A DNA stretch of 38,600 nucleotides from Acidimicrobiia bacterium (lineage in GTDB: Bacteria > Actinomycetota > Acidimicrobiia > Acidimicrobiales > Aldehydirespiratoraceae): contig JAGWAO010000005.1 in NCBI GenBank assembly GCA_021296315.1, positions 44,514-83,113 on the forward strand, in the 5' to 3' direction. How positions within the stretch are numbered: position 1 is the first letter of the stretch; each line of letters begins with the position of its first letter. The notes beneath the pieces were generated by a model. That model worked only from the letters and a program-made list of their open reading frames with translations, searched no databases and was not told the DNA's origin. Made by a program: the position numbers and the translations under genes. This document shows, piece by piece, positions 15,387 to 23,327 of this stretch.

Positions 15387-15761
15387 CTAGGCCTGCGTCC
15401 CGCCCCCTTCGAGCACGGGGCCGTAGTAGACGTTCAGCTGCTGGATGAGCCCGCCGCGCACGGTGAAGAAGTCCGACAGCCAGGACACCTTGCCGCTCTC
15501 CGAGCGAGCCTGGACCTCCACGGCCACTACGTCGCCGTGCACGATCAACGGCCCGGTCTTGGGGCGCAGCCTGGCTCCGGCACCGAAGAAGTTCTCCTCG
15601 TAGTAGTCCGCGATCGCCTCGGCACCCTTCATGAAACCGGCATTGATGCTCACCAGTTCGGCATCGTCGGCGAGCAGGGCGCGCAACTGCGCCCGCGAGG
15701 CCGCCTGGACCGCGTCGAAGTACCCGCGAGCCACGGCCTCCGGGGATGGATTCTCAGACAT
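15387..15761 (-). CDS. NTF2/SnoaL-like protein paired with a Rieske oxygenase
   Basis: This 124-residue protein is of the SnoaL/NTF2-like fold: 'EAVARGYFDAVQAASRAQLRALLADDAELVSINAGFMKGAEAIADYYEENFF', then a beta-rich half ending 'FFTVRGGLIQQLNVYYGP'. The start ATG overlaps the stop of the upstream Rieske gene by eight bases, indicating tight co-translation. The beta subunits of classical ring-hydroxylating dioxygenases have this same fold. A structural subunit or a product-handling role next to the Rieske protein is therefore plausible, though sequence similarity to those beta subunits is not obvious by eye. A comparable Rieske/NTF2 pair occurs at 27475-28892. It is the last gene of the operon that starts at 20202. 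Confidence 0.75.
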   Translation of the reverse strand: MSENPSPEAVARGYFDAVQAASRAQLRALLADDAELVSINAGFMKGAEAIADYYEENFFGAGARLRPKTGPLIVHGDVVAVEVQARSESGKVSWLSDFFTVRGGLIQQLNVYYGPVLEGGGTQA

Positions 15762-16746
15762 AGGTAACTCCTAACTCCTCCTTGAGGAGACGTCGGTAAG
15801 CGATCGCGCCCGCGTCAGCCACCTTGATGTGCAGTTCCTCGGTGAGGTCGACGGGAATCATCTGCGGCCGCTGGCTCTCGATCACCGTCTGATCCTGGGG
15901 CAGCAGCAGGTCAAGGAAGTCGATGAAGTCCTGATCGGGAACATCGAACGAGTGGTTGCGCGACTCGAAGCGCCAGAGGGCGCACCGGTCGCTGGTGATC
16001 GGATGGTGCAGCCCCCAGATCACGGTGGTGCCCCGGTGCCCGTCGATCTTCAGCGTGAACGTGTAGGGCAGCTCCAGGCTGGTCTCGCGATAGATGGTCT
16101 CATGGCCCTCGGCGAACGTCTCGGAACCGACCGACTGCTTGCTCGACCGCATGGTGACGGATCCTTCATCGACCTCCACGTCGTACGGATCGATGATGGT
16201 GTCGCCGTGGGTGCCCAGCAGCCCGGGGTGCACGAAATCCAAGTGGGCCAGGTCGAGCGCGTTCTCCGCGAATCGAGCCGCACCTGCCTCCCGGGTCCCG
16301 CAGAACTTGCTCCAGGTATGGAACTCGGGGTCGTCGAACCAAGGAAACTCGGGCAGCGGCCGCATCGGATCGTCCAGGGCCACCCACACCAGCCCGTAGC
16401 GCTCCTCGCACCCGTACGCGATGGCCCGGGCTCTTGGCGGAATGCGCTGGGAATCTGCGGGCTGTGAGGGAATGTGCACGCACGTGCCCTCGGCGTCGTA
16501 CTTCCAGCCGTGATAGGGACACTGCAGACAGCCGTCGTCGGTGACCCACCCCAGCGACAGGCGGGTCCCCCGATGGACACACAGATCAGAGAAGGCCCTC
16601 GGTGCGCCACCTGAACGGAAGAGCACCAGGCTCTCGCCCAGCAGCGTCACCGCAACCGGAGAATCGGCCACCCACGACGCCTCAGCCACCGGATGCCAGA
16701 AGCGGCGCAGGGGCGCCAGATCTACGTCCACCGCATCAGCCAGCAC
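15754..16746 (-). CDS. Rieske [2Fe-2S] non-heme iron oxygenase, alpha subunit (paralog 2)
   Basis: This Rieske alpha subunit of about 330 residues has intact C56-x-H58 and C76-x2-H79 cluster ligands, an 'ENALDLAHLDFVHPG' mononuclear-iron site and the 'LLPQDQTVIESQRP' aspartate. It is very close to the gene at 3147 across the whole length. The ORF track begins at GTG 16776, but the GTG at 16746 is better placed seven bases after a GAGGGGG site and matches the N-terminus of the paralog ('VDLAPLRRFWHPVAE'); the TTG one codon earlier is possible. It follows the amidohydrolase by 32 bases and overlaps the NTF2-like gene by eight. The enzyme probably acts in the acyl-CoA synthetase/Rid/amidohydrolase operon. 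It needs an electron donor that is not encoded here. Confidence 0.92.
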   Translation of the reverse strand: MLADAVDVDLAPLRRFWHPVAEASWVADSPVAVTLLGESLVLFRSGGAPRAFSDLCVHRGTRLSLGWVTDDGCLQCPYHGWKYDAEGTCVHIPSQPADSQRIPPRARAIAYGCEERYGLVWVALDDPMRPLPEFPWFDDPEFHTWSKFCGTREAGAARFAENALDLAHLDFVHPGLLGTHGDTIIDPYDVEVDEGSVTMRSSKQSVGSETFAEGHETIYRETSLELPYTFTLKIDGHRGTTVIWGLHHPITSDRCALWRFESRNHSFDVPDQDFIDFLDLLLPQDQTVIESQRPQMIPVDLTEELHIKVADAGAIAYRRLLKEELGVTYV

Positions 16747-16778
16747 CAAACTGCCCCCTCTCTGTCGGGTCTCCACTC

Positions 16779-18137
16779 TCAGGTGACGACACCGCGCTGC
16801 GCCTCCTCGTCGTAGACGAACTTCCCCTGCAGGAAGATCCGCGTCCGCTCGAAGGGGTGCACCCGGCGATCGGGCACAGGGGTCTGGTCCACGGCGCGCC
16901 CGTCCTTGAAGACCATCTCGAACTTGCTCGGCTGCTGCAGCACACCTATGTCGACCGACGGATCGCCGGCGACGACCAGCAGGTCAGCCCGCTTGCCCTC
17001 CTCGATCGACCCGATCCTGCCCCGCCAACTCGGCAGCGTCCGCGAGGCCGCAAGGGTGCCCGCCCGGATCGCCTCCAACGGCGACATGCCCAGGTGCGTG
17101 ACGAAGATCTCCATCTCCCGGGCATGCCACTGCCCGAACGGCACCAGCGACAGTCCGCTCTCAGAGCCCGCGATTATCTCGACTCCGAGACTGTGGGCCC
17201 GGGTGAGTATCTCGGCTGCCGCGTCGATCTCCTGCTTGAACACGTCCACCGCGCTGACCCCGACCGTGCCCTGGGCCGCTTCCACCATGTTGAACAGCAG
17301 GGTCAGGGTGGGAACCAGCGGGATCTGTCGTTCGCCGACGAGGTCCAACCCCTCGTCGTCCATGTACGAGGCATGGAATATCCAGTCGAACCCGGCCCGG
17401 GCCGACAACTTGACCGATTCGGCCGTCCGTGCATGAACGGCGCAATGCCGCTCGAGACGGTGGACCTCGTCGGCCAGAAGATCGAACTCCTCGGCCCTGA
17501 AGGCCGCCCCCGACAGAGGCTCGTTGCTGAGCGCGGCGTCAGCCGACCCGGAGACCTTGATGAGGTCGATGCCGTCCTTGACCTGAAGCCGGACAGCCTC
17601 GAGAATCTCGTCACGGTTGCGCACCAGCGTGCCCGGCACGCCCGGTTGGAACGGGACCCAGGACGGGAACGGGTCCTCCAAGCCCTGGTGAGTGGTGATC
17701 TGGCGTCCGGCCGCTGACAGGCGCGGTCCCTCGACGATGCCGGCTTCGATCGCGTCGCGGAGAGCGACCGAGATCGAGTACGTCGACGCGGCCTCGCTAG
17801 CGGAAGTGACTCCGGCCTTGAGCACCTTGGCCGCGTGATAGCCCGCCAACATCGAGCGGTACTCGACCGAGGTGTATATCCCCAGTTCCTCCTCGGACTG
17901 CGCCTCGCCGAACGACAGGTGAGTATGGGCATCGACGAGGCCAGGAAGAATGCAGCGGCCCGTACAGTCGATGACTTCGGTGCCCTCGGCTCTCCATCTT
18001 GGCGGGAGCGCGTCGGCCTTGCCGACCCAGTCGATCACCTCGCCCATGACCGCCACTGCCCCGTCATCGGTGGGATCGGCTCCGGTCCCGTCGATGATCT
18101 TGCCGAGAAGGACGAACGCGTCAGATGTGGAGATCAT
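16779..18137 (-). CDS. Amidohydrolase family 1 (imidazolonepropionase/prolidase-like)
   Basis: This 452-residue metal-dependent hydrolase is of the Amidohydro_1 superfamily. The small beta domain is formed by both ends, and the barrel carries 'GLVDAHTHLSF' (HxH), 'GIDLIKVSGSA' (the lysine position), 'HCAVHART' and 'IFHASYMDDEG' (metal histidines). At the last metal/catalytic position most relatives have 'GTDSG' or 'GSDxG'; here it is 'AGSESGL', so the expected aspartate is a glutamate. The C-terminus has the usual 'PLEAIRAGTLAASRTL...GSIEEGKRADLLVVAGDP'. Family members open amide or cyclic bonds; the substrate is not assignable. It starts nine bases after the Rid gene stop and is followed closely by the Rieske gene. 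Confidence 0.83.
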   Translation of the reverse strand: MISTSDAFVLLGKIIDGTGADPTDDGAVAVMGEVIDWVGKADALPPRWRAEGTEVIDCTGRCILPGLVDAHTHLSFGEAQSEEELGIYTSVEYRSMLAGYHAAKVLKAGVTSASEAASTYSISVALRDAIEAGIVEGPRLSAAGRQITTHQGLEDPFPSWVPFQPGVPGTLVRNRDEILEAVRLQVKDGIDLIKVSGSADAALSNEPLSGAAFRAEEFDLLADEVHRLERHCAVHARTAESVKLSARAGFDWIFHASYMDDEGLDLVGERQIPLVPTLTLLFNMVEAAQGTVGVSAVDVFKQEIDAAAEILTRAHSLGVEIIAGSESGLSLVPFGQWHAREMEIFVTHLGMSPLEAIRAGTLAASRTLPSWRGRIGSIEEGKRADLLVVAGDPSVDIGVLQQPSKFEMVFKDGRAVDQTPVPDRRVHPFERTRIFLQGKFVYDEEAQRGVVT

Positions 18138-18146
18138 CTGAATCTC

Positions 18147-18539
18147 TTATGACGGGATTCCTGCGATGGCTTCTATTTCGACCTTCATGCCGGGTATCGC
18201 CATTCCGCTGATACCGATGAGCGTGCTGCATGGCCGATGATCACCGAAGAACTCCTCACGCACCGGATTGATAATGGTCCGGTCATCCACATCGAGCAGG
18301 TACACAATTACCTTGAGAACATCGGCGAAAGTCGCTCCCGCCGCGGTGAGGATCTCACCCATATTGAGTAGAACCTGCCGGGTCTGTGCCGCCGCATCGT
18401 CGCCACCGATCAGGTTCCCCTCGGCATCGACGGGTCCGCAACCGGAGATGAACAACAAGTCACCGAACCGCGTCGCGTCCGTGTAGTGACTGATCGGTTC
18501 GATCAGATGATCGACGCGGATTTCCTCTTTCTGGGGCAC
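18147..18539 (-). CDS. Rid-family (YjgF/UK114) protein, probably not a canonical RidA
   Basis: The 130-residue protein is of the Rid family: 'YTDATRFGDLLFISGCGPVDAEGNLIGGDDAAAQTRQVLLNMGEILTAAGATFADVLKVIVYL' and the ending 'KVEIEAIAG'. RidA proper hydrolyses reactive imines and enamines using an arginine just before a conserved Leu-Pro. Here the segment reads 'GMAIPGMKVEIE', with alanine at that place, which suggests a Rid4-7-type member with another role in a degradation pathway. I chose GTG 18539, which has AGGAGG seven bases upstream; the ORF-track start at 18644 runs into the preceding gene. It lies ten bases after the acyl-CoA synthetase stop, within the same operon. Similar small proteins accompany amidohydrolases in ring-cleavage and pyrimidine pathways. 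Confidence 0.83.
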   Translation of the reverse strand: MPQKEEIRVDHLIEPISHYTDATRFGDLLFISGCGPVDAEGNLIGGDDAAAQTRQVLLNMGEILTAAGATFADVLKVIVYLLDVDDRTIINPVREEFFGDHRPCSTLIGISGMAIPGMKVEIEAIAGIPS

Positions 18540-18549
18540 TGACAACCTC

Positions 18550-20202
18550 CTATGGTTGGGTAACTCGAAGTGCTGCCCTTCGGATCTTGCCCACCTCGGT
18601 GCGAGGCAGACTTTCAACATAGTCGACGATCCTCGGATACGCATGGCGGCCGACGCGCTCCCGCACAGTCTGCTGCAACTCGGCCGTGAGCTCGGGGCCC
18701 GGCGAAGCGTCCGCGCGGGCGACGATCACGGCGCGGACGGCGGAGCCGCGGACCGGGTCGGGCGAAGCCACCACTGCCGCCTCAGCCACCGCCGGGTGCT
18801 CGAGCAGCACAGTCTCGACCTCGATCGGACCCACGTTGTATCCGGCGGTGACGATGATGTCGTCATCGCGGCCCACGAACCACCAGCGGCCGTCGGTGTC
18901 GCGCCGGGCCCGGTCCTCGGTGACGAAGAGGTCTCCCTGCCAGCGTGCCTTCCATCCCTCGTGGGCGTTGTCGTAGTCGGTGGCCAGCTGGAACTCGGGC
19001 CGGCGTATGGCGATCGCTCCCTCGGCCACACCGCCGAGGGGCTCGCCATCGGGGCCCACCAGCATCACCTCGAAGCCGGGAACGTTGGTTCCCATGGCGC
19101 CCGGCACCAGCTCCATCGGCGGATCGGCCAGGTTGGCCAGGGCCATGCCGACCTCGGTCAGCCCGTAGCCGTCCCTGATCGGGGTTCCGGTGAGGCTCTG
19201 CCACGACGAGACGGTGTCGGCGTCCAGCGGCTCGCCGGCGCCGGCCGCGGCCCGGAGACTCGACGGCGCGCCGCGGCGCCCGACCGCGCCTACCAGGCTC
19301 CGGAACGCGGTGGGAGCTGCGGTTATGTACGTGGCCGACTCTGCGGTCATCACGTCGAGCCAGGCCGAGGGGTCGAAGGGACCCGAGTAGCTGAGCAGGG
19401 GGATGCCCCTGCCCATGGGTACCAGCCCCGTCGTGTAGAGGCCGTAGGCCCAGCCCGGATCGCTGGTGGTGAACAGGAGATCGCCGACCCGCAGCCCGAG
19501 GGCGTGGTCGACGTAGGGAATCAGCGAGACGAAGCCGGAATGCGGTATCACGCACGCCTTGGGCTGGCCCGTGGTCCCGCTGGTGAACAGCAGCGTGGCG
19601 GCCTCGTGAGCCGCGGTGTTGACCGCCGGGCCGGCAGGCTCCGCGGCCTCGATCTCGGCCCAGAAGCTCCGGTCGCCGGCGTGGATGCCGCGGCCGCGGG
19701 GCCCGGACACCGTGATCACCTCGATGTCGGTGTCCAGTCTCTCCAGGGCCTGCTGAACCCCCGAGCGCCACTGATGGTCGACGACGAGGAGCTTCGCCTG
19801 AGATGCCCGCAGGCGGTAGGCCAGGGCATCCGCTCCGAACCCGCAGAAGAGAGGCACGTAAGTGAGGCCGGAACGCCATGCGGCCAGAGCGCAGATCCAG
19901 GTCTCGATCTGGCGGGAGAGCACGGCGGCCACCCGGTCGCCCCGCCTGAGCCCGGCCTTCGCGAACGTGTCCGCGGCCATGGACGCGTGGTGTGAGAGGT
20001 CGAAGTAGGTCCATCGCTGGGACTGGCCGTCCGCATGCCTGACCGTGATGGCCAGGCGGGAACGGTCGCCGGCATGCCGGTCACAGCATTCGCGGGCGGT
20101 GTTCAGCCCCTCGGCGGGATCCTGGTCGAGCCCGCGGACAACTTGGGCCCAGACCTGCTCGGCCGGAGGCAAACGCGGTTCGGGCATTAGAGCCTTGGCC
20201 AT
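18550..20202 (-). CDS. Acyl-CoA synthetase / AMP-dependent ligase
   Basis: This is a 550-residue class I adenylate-forming enzyme that activates a carboxylic acid with ATP and joins it to coenzyme A. Motifs: P-loop-like 'LLFTSGTTGQPKACVIPH', adenine motif 'DGYGLTEVG', 'GDLFVTEDRARRDTDGRWWFVGRDDDIIVTAGYNVGPIEVE' with the hinge aspartate, and 'PRTEVGKIRRAALR' with the catalytic lysine. The overall pattern resembles medium-chain or propionate/benzoate-type synthetases. The ATG at 20202 has GAAAGGA six bases upstream; the ORF-track start at 20301 extends into the divergent promoter. It is the first gene of a minus-strand operon with Rid, amidohydrolase, Rieske and NTF2-like genes. It is divergent from an SDR, with about 110 bases between the two starts. 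Confidence 0.87.
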   Translation of the reverse strand: MAKALMPEPRLPPAEQVWAQVVRGLDQDPAEGLNTARECCDRHAGDRSRLAITVRHADGQSQRWTYFDLSHHASMAADTFAKAGLRRGDRVAAVLSRQIETWICALAAWRSGLTYVPLFCGFGADALAYRLRASQAKLLVVDHQWRSGVQQALERLDTDIEVITVSGPRGRGIHAGDRSFWAEIEAAEPAGPAVNTAAHEAATLLFTSGTTGQPKACVIPHSGFVSLIPYVDHALGLRVGDLLFTTSDPGWAYGLYTTGLVPMGRGIPLLSYSGPFDPSAWLDVMTAESATYITAAPTAFRSLVGAVGRRGAPSSLRAAAGAGEPLDADTVSSWQSLTGTPIRDGYGLTEVGMALANLADPPMELVPGAMGTNVPGFEVMLVGPDGEPLGGVAEGAIAIRRPEFQLATDYDNAHEGWKARWQGDLFVTEDRARRDTDGRWWFVGRDDDIIVTAGYNVGPIEVETVLLEHPAVAEAAVVASPDPVRGSAVRAVIVARADASPGPELTAELQQTVRERVGRHAYPRIVDYVESLPRTEVGKIRRAALRVTQP

Positions 20203-20313
20203 CGAGATCCTTTCGCACCCGGAATCGAGGCCCGAGCGCCCTGTGTGCGATGGTAGGTTCGCCCCGGCGTAGCACGCAAAGCGCCGAATGGCACCACACA
20301 TCGAAGGCAGCGG

Positions 20314-21063
20314 ATGGGGCTTCTAGCGGATCGGGTCGCAGTTGTGACCGGCGGCGGCGACATTGGGGCGGCCGTCGTGAGCGCGTTGTGTCAACACGGT
20401 GCCGATGTCACCGTCTGGGATCGTCACCCACAGGTCTTGGAGGGACTTCCCGAAGGCGTGGCCGGCCGGGTCGTTGATGTGACTTCAGATTCCGCAATCG
20501 CGTCGGCCACCGATGCGATGATCGACGCCAGAGGCAGGATCGATGTCCTGGTGAACACCGCGGGCATTCTCACCAGCGCGGCCGTGGCCGAAATGTCCAC
20601 CGACAGGTGGCACCAGACGATCGAGGTGAACCTCAGCGGCGTGTTCCGCTGCTGCCGGGCCGTGGTTCCGCCCATGATCAAGAGAGGCTCCGGATCTATC
20701 GTCAACATCTCCTCCACCGGCGGGCTCCGTGGCGCGGCCGATCATGGCCACTACTGCGCCAGCAAGTTCGGCGTCATCGGGTTGAGCGAGTCCCTGGCCC
20801 TAGAGGTAGGGCAGCACGGAATTCGGGTGAACTGCATCTGCCCGGGCGCGGTCTCCTCGGAGATGAACACGGCGATGCTGACCGCGATGGCCGGCAGCAA
20901 CGGGAGCTCCTACGAGGCCGTGGAGGAATCGATCATCGGCAAGACCGCTCTTCGCCGACTGGTTGAGCCCGCCGACGTCGCCAACGCGGCGGTGTTCCTG
21001 GCATCCGATCTGTCCTCGTGCATCACCGGCATCGCCCTGCCGGTGAGCGGCGGCCTGTTCTGA
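20314..21063 (+). CDS. Short-chain dehydrogenase/reductase (SDR)
   Basis: This 249-residue classical SDR oxidises or reduces an alcohol/ketone with NAD(P). The cofactor-binding glycine motif reads 'TGGGDIG', with aspartate replacing the usual residue before Ile-Gly. 'NTAG' is near the middle, the catalytic serine is in 'NISSTGG', and the Tyr-x3-Lys pair is in 'GHYCASK'. The 'RVNCICPGAVSSEM' and C-terminal 'ITGIALPVSGG' segments are typical. The ATG at 20314 is within a short leader containing GAAGGCAG. It is divergent from the acyl-CoA synthetase and 56 bases ahead of the APH-type kinase, so it probably belongs with hydroxyacyl-CoA handling. Substrate is unknown. Confidence 0.9.
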   Translation: MGLLADRVAVVTGGGDIGAAVVSALCQHGADVTVWDRHPQVLEGLPEGVAGRVVDVTSDSAIASATDAMIDARGRIDVLVNTAGILTSAAVAEMSTDRWHQTIEVNLSGVFRCCRAVVPPMIKRGSGSIVNISSTGGLRGAADHGHYCASKFGVIGLSESLALEVGQHGIRVNCICPGAVSSEMNTAMLTAMAGSNGSSYEAVEESIIGKTALRRLVEPADVANAAVFLASDLSSCITGIALPVSGGLF

Positions 21064-21119
21064 CGGCACGCCGGTAGGACGGCTGTGGCTCGCTGGCCTA
21101 TGGCGCAGGAACTGGGGCT

Positions 21120-22151
21120 ATGAGCGAAGCCGCCCTTCTCGGAGTCGAGCCCGCCAGCGTCGTGGACTGGCTGCTGCACAACATCGCGGGGTTGCAGCCT
21201 CCGGTGGAGTTCACCAACATCCCGGGGGGTCACTCCAACCTCACCTATTTGGTGACCGACCGCAAGCGGCAGCGATTCGTGCTGCGCCGTCCTCCGCTGG
21301 GAGAGCTGCTCCCCGGTGCTCACGACATGAGCCGGGAATTCCGGGCGATCAGCGCCCTGGGCCCGACCGGGGTCCCGGTTCCCCAAGCGTTGGGATTCTG
21401 CGACGACCACGACGTGACGGGCGCGTCCTTCTACGTGATGAGCTTCGTCGAGGGGCACGTCCTGCACAACGAGCAGGTCGCCACCGCGGTGTACAGCCCC
21501 GAGTCCCGGCACCGGGTCGGCCTGTCGCTGACCGAGGCCCTCGATGCCCTTCACTCGGTGGACATCGACGTCGTCGGCGTCGGGAATCTCGGTCGGCGGG
21601 AGGATTATGTGGGACGCCAGCTGCGGCGCTGGTTCCGACAGTACGACGCGTCCCGGGCCATGTCGGTGCCGCTGGTGGACGAACTGTACGAGTCGCTCCT
21701 GCTCGCGAGGCCGGAGCAGCAGAAGGCGTCATTGGTGCACGGCGACTACCGCCTCGGCAACTGCATCACCGACGACAACGGTGAGATCGCGGCGATCCTC
21801 GACTGGGAGATCTGCACTCTCGGCGATCCACTCGCCGATGTCGGCTACATGCTGGTCACATGGGCGGAACCCGGCGACGAGCATCAGGGGATCTCAATGG
21901 CACCGTCGATGGCCCCGGGATTCGCCACCAAGGACGAACTGCTCGAGCGCTATGCGTCGGCCAGCGACCTGGACCTCTCACCGGTCCGCTTCTACATAGC
22001 CTTCAACCACTGGAAGAGCGCCTGCATCAACGAGGGCGTCTACGCCCGGTACGTCAAGGGTCAGAAGCCGGCCGACGGCGTCGATGTCGACGCGATCGGA
22101 GCAGCCGTCGAGGTCCAGGCGCGACTCGCGGCCCAGGTACTCCAATCGTGA
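21120..22151 (+). CDS. APH-family phosphotransferase (ACAD10/11 kinase-domain-like)
   Basis: This 343-residue aminoglycoside-phosphotransferase-fold kinase has 'IPGGHSNLTYLVTD' (nucleotide loop), 'RFVLRRPP' (ATP lysine region replaced by the Arg-Arg seen in this subgroup), the catalytic loop 'LVHGDYRLGNCI' and the metal motif 'AAILDWEICTLGDPLADVGYML'. This subgroup resembles the kinase domain of ACAD10/ACAD11 and bacterial LvaA, which phosphorylate 4-hydroxyacyl-CoA in hydroxy-acid breakdown. That reading fits the adjacent SDR and divergent acyl-CoA synthetase, but no acyl-CoA dehydrogenase gene is present in the window. It is not an antibiotic-resistance gene on this evidence. The gene ends 24 bases before the convergent amidinotransferase-like gene. 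Confidence 0.85.
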   Translation: MSEAALLGVEPASVVDWLLHNIAGLQPPVEFTNIPGGHSNLTYLVTDRKRQRFVLRRPPLGELLPGAHDMSREFRAISALGPTGVPVPQALGFCDDHDVTGASFYVMSFVEGHVLHNEQVATAVYSPESRHRVGLSLTEALDALHSVDIDVVGVGNLGRREDYVGRQLRRWFRQYDASRAMSVPLVDELYESLLLARPEQQKASLVHGDYRLGNCITDDNGEIAAILDWEICTLGDPLADVGYMLVTWAEPGDEHQGISMAPSMAPGFATKDELLERYASASDLDLSPVRFYIAFNHWKSACINEGVYARYVKGQKPADGVDVDAIGAAVEVQARLAAQVLQS

Positions 22152-22175
22152 TTCGGCTGGGAGCGGCCTCTGGCG

Positions 22176-23312
22176 CTAGGGCTTGACCGCGGGCGGGTCG
22201 CCCAATGCCGGCCCCGGATCCTTGCGGATCTCCATGGTCGAGCAGTGGACTCCCCCGCCGGCCTTGAGGAACTCCCCGTAGGGCAGGACCTCGACCTCCA
22301 CTCCGAGCTTGCGCACAGCCGCGATGGCCTTCTCGGCTCCCGCGTGCATGATCACATGGCCCGGCTCCAGCAGCGTCACGTTGGCCGGCGCATAGAGCAC
22401 CTGCTCGTCCCGCTCGATCTCGGCGATCTTGTAGCCGTGGCGCACCAACCACGACAGGGTCTCGAAATCAATGCCCCCCGGGTAGAGGAGCACCTTGTCG
22501 GTGTCCAGCGGCCCAATGATCATGTCCGGGTGGGCGCTCGCCCCGCTGCCGGGATCGAAGTAGTCGCGCGTCGCCGTCTTGATGACGAGGTTGTGAACCT
22601 CATCCAGACCGGTGCTGCGCTTGACCACCGGCAGCAACTGGTCGAGACCCTCCTGGTTGAAGGCCACCGACAGCGCGGCCACGAACACGTCCTCCGCCAG
22701 GAAGAAGCACGGACCGGCCTCGCAGACCCCCTTCCCGGTGATCGTCAGGATCGGCGGGATCCCCAAGTGGGTCATGGCCCACCAGGCCAGGTACTCGGGC
22801 CGTCCGAACGACAACGCGCTGAACCCGAGCTTGGGGATCACCGACCCCCCGTTGAGCACGAGGAGTTCCCGGGCCGCCCACATGTACATCATGGGACCGA
22901 AGGCGCCGACAGGCGGATCGGGGAACTCGATCCGGTGCACGATCACGCCGTTGGCCTCGAGCACGTCCTGGTACATGGCGCTCTGCTCTTGCATGAGCTT
23001 CACGTCGAGGGTGTCGTAAGGCTCCTCCCACTTGTGGAAGAAGGCCGGATCCTCCTCGAAGATCGGGTTGTACTCGTTGGACGTGATCTTGGTGAGCGCG
23101 ACCTCTCGGAGCTTCCCGATCCCGTTGCCTCGAATCTCGCGGCCCCAGACCCTGCTGTAGACATCGAGATAGTCGATGTTGTGCCATGTCTCCGGCTCGG
23201 GGAATACCCCCGGCACGTAGCCCGGGATGTCAGAGAGCTTGAATCCGCCCTCAGACAGCTTCTCTTGCTGAGCCTCGATGTGGCGCAGGTACTGGCTGTC
23301 GATCTCCACCAT
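22176..23312 (-). CDS. Amidinotransferase / arginine-deiminase-fold enzyme
   Basis: This 378-residue protein is of the guanidino-group-modifying superfamily (GATM, arginine deiminase and dimethylarginine hydrolase relatives). The nucleophile is probably C357 in 'AGGGVHCSTMEI', and the catalytic histidine is in 'SAHPDMIIGP'. The usual 'EGGD/DAAD' acidic motif is represented by 'GVCEAGPCFFLAED', in which the second acidic residue is lost but the glutamate is kept. The N-terminal half has 'LREVALTKITSNEYNP', the start of the five-bladed propeller. The enzyme would cleave or transfer an amidino group of an arginine-like compound. It follows the second binding-protein gene by 15 bases, so the imported ligand may carry a guanidino or related group; that is inference. 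Deiminase versus transferase cannot be decided. Confidence 0.8.
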   Translation of the reverse strand: MVEIDSQYLRHIEAQQEKLSEGGFKLSDIPGYVPGVFPEPETWHNIDYLDVYSRVWGREIRGNGIGKLREVALTKITSNEYNPIFEEDPAFFHKWEEPYDTLDVKLMQEQSAMYQDVLEANGVIVHRIEFPDPPVGAFGPMMYMWAARELLVLNGGSVIPKLGFSALSFGRPEYLAWWAMTHLGIPPILTITGKGVCEAGPCFFLAEDVFVAALSVAFNQEGLDQLLPVVKRSTGLDEVHNLVIKTATRDYFDPGSGASAHPDMIIGPLDTDKVLLYPGGIDFETLSWLVRHGYKIAEIERDEQVLYAPANVTLLEPGHVIMHAGAEKAIAAVRKLGVEVEVLPYGEFLKAGGGVHCSTMEIRKDPGPALGDPPAVKP

Positions 23313-23327
23313 CGTCGAGCAACCCTT

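Noticed and set aside
15387-20202. Rut-type pyrimidine degradation, because Rid, LLM and hydrolase genes are present
   Set aside because: The LLM genes are in other operons, there is no RutB-like amidohydrolase or RutF reductase, and the Rid protein is not RutC-like by motif.
21120-22151. Aminoglycoside resistance gene
   Set aside because: The APH fold here matches the ACAD10/11 kinase subgroup and sits with acyl-CoA and SDR genes, not in a resistance context.
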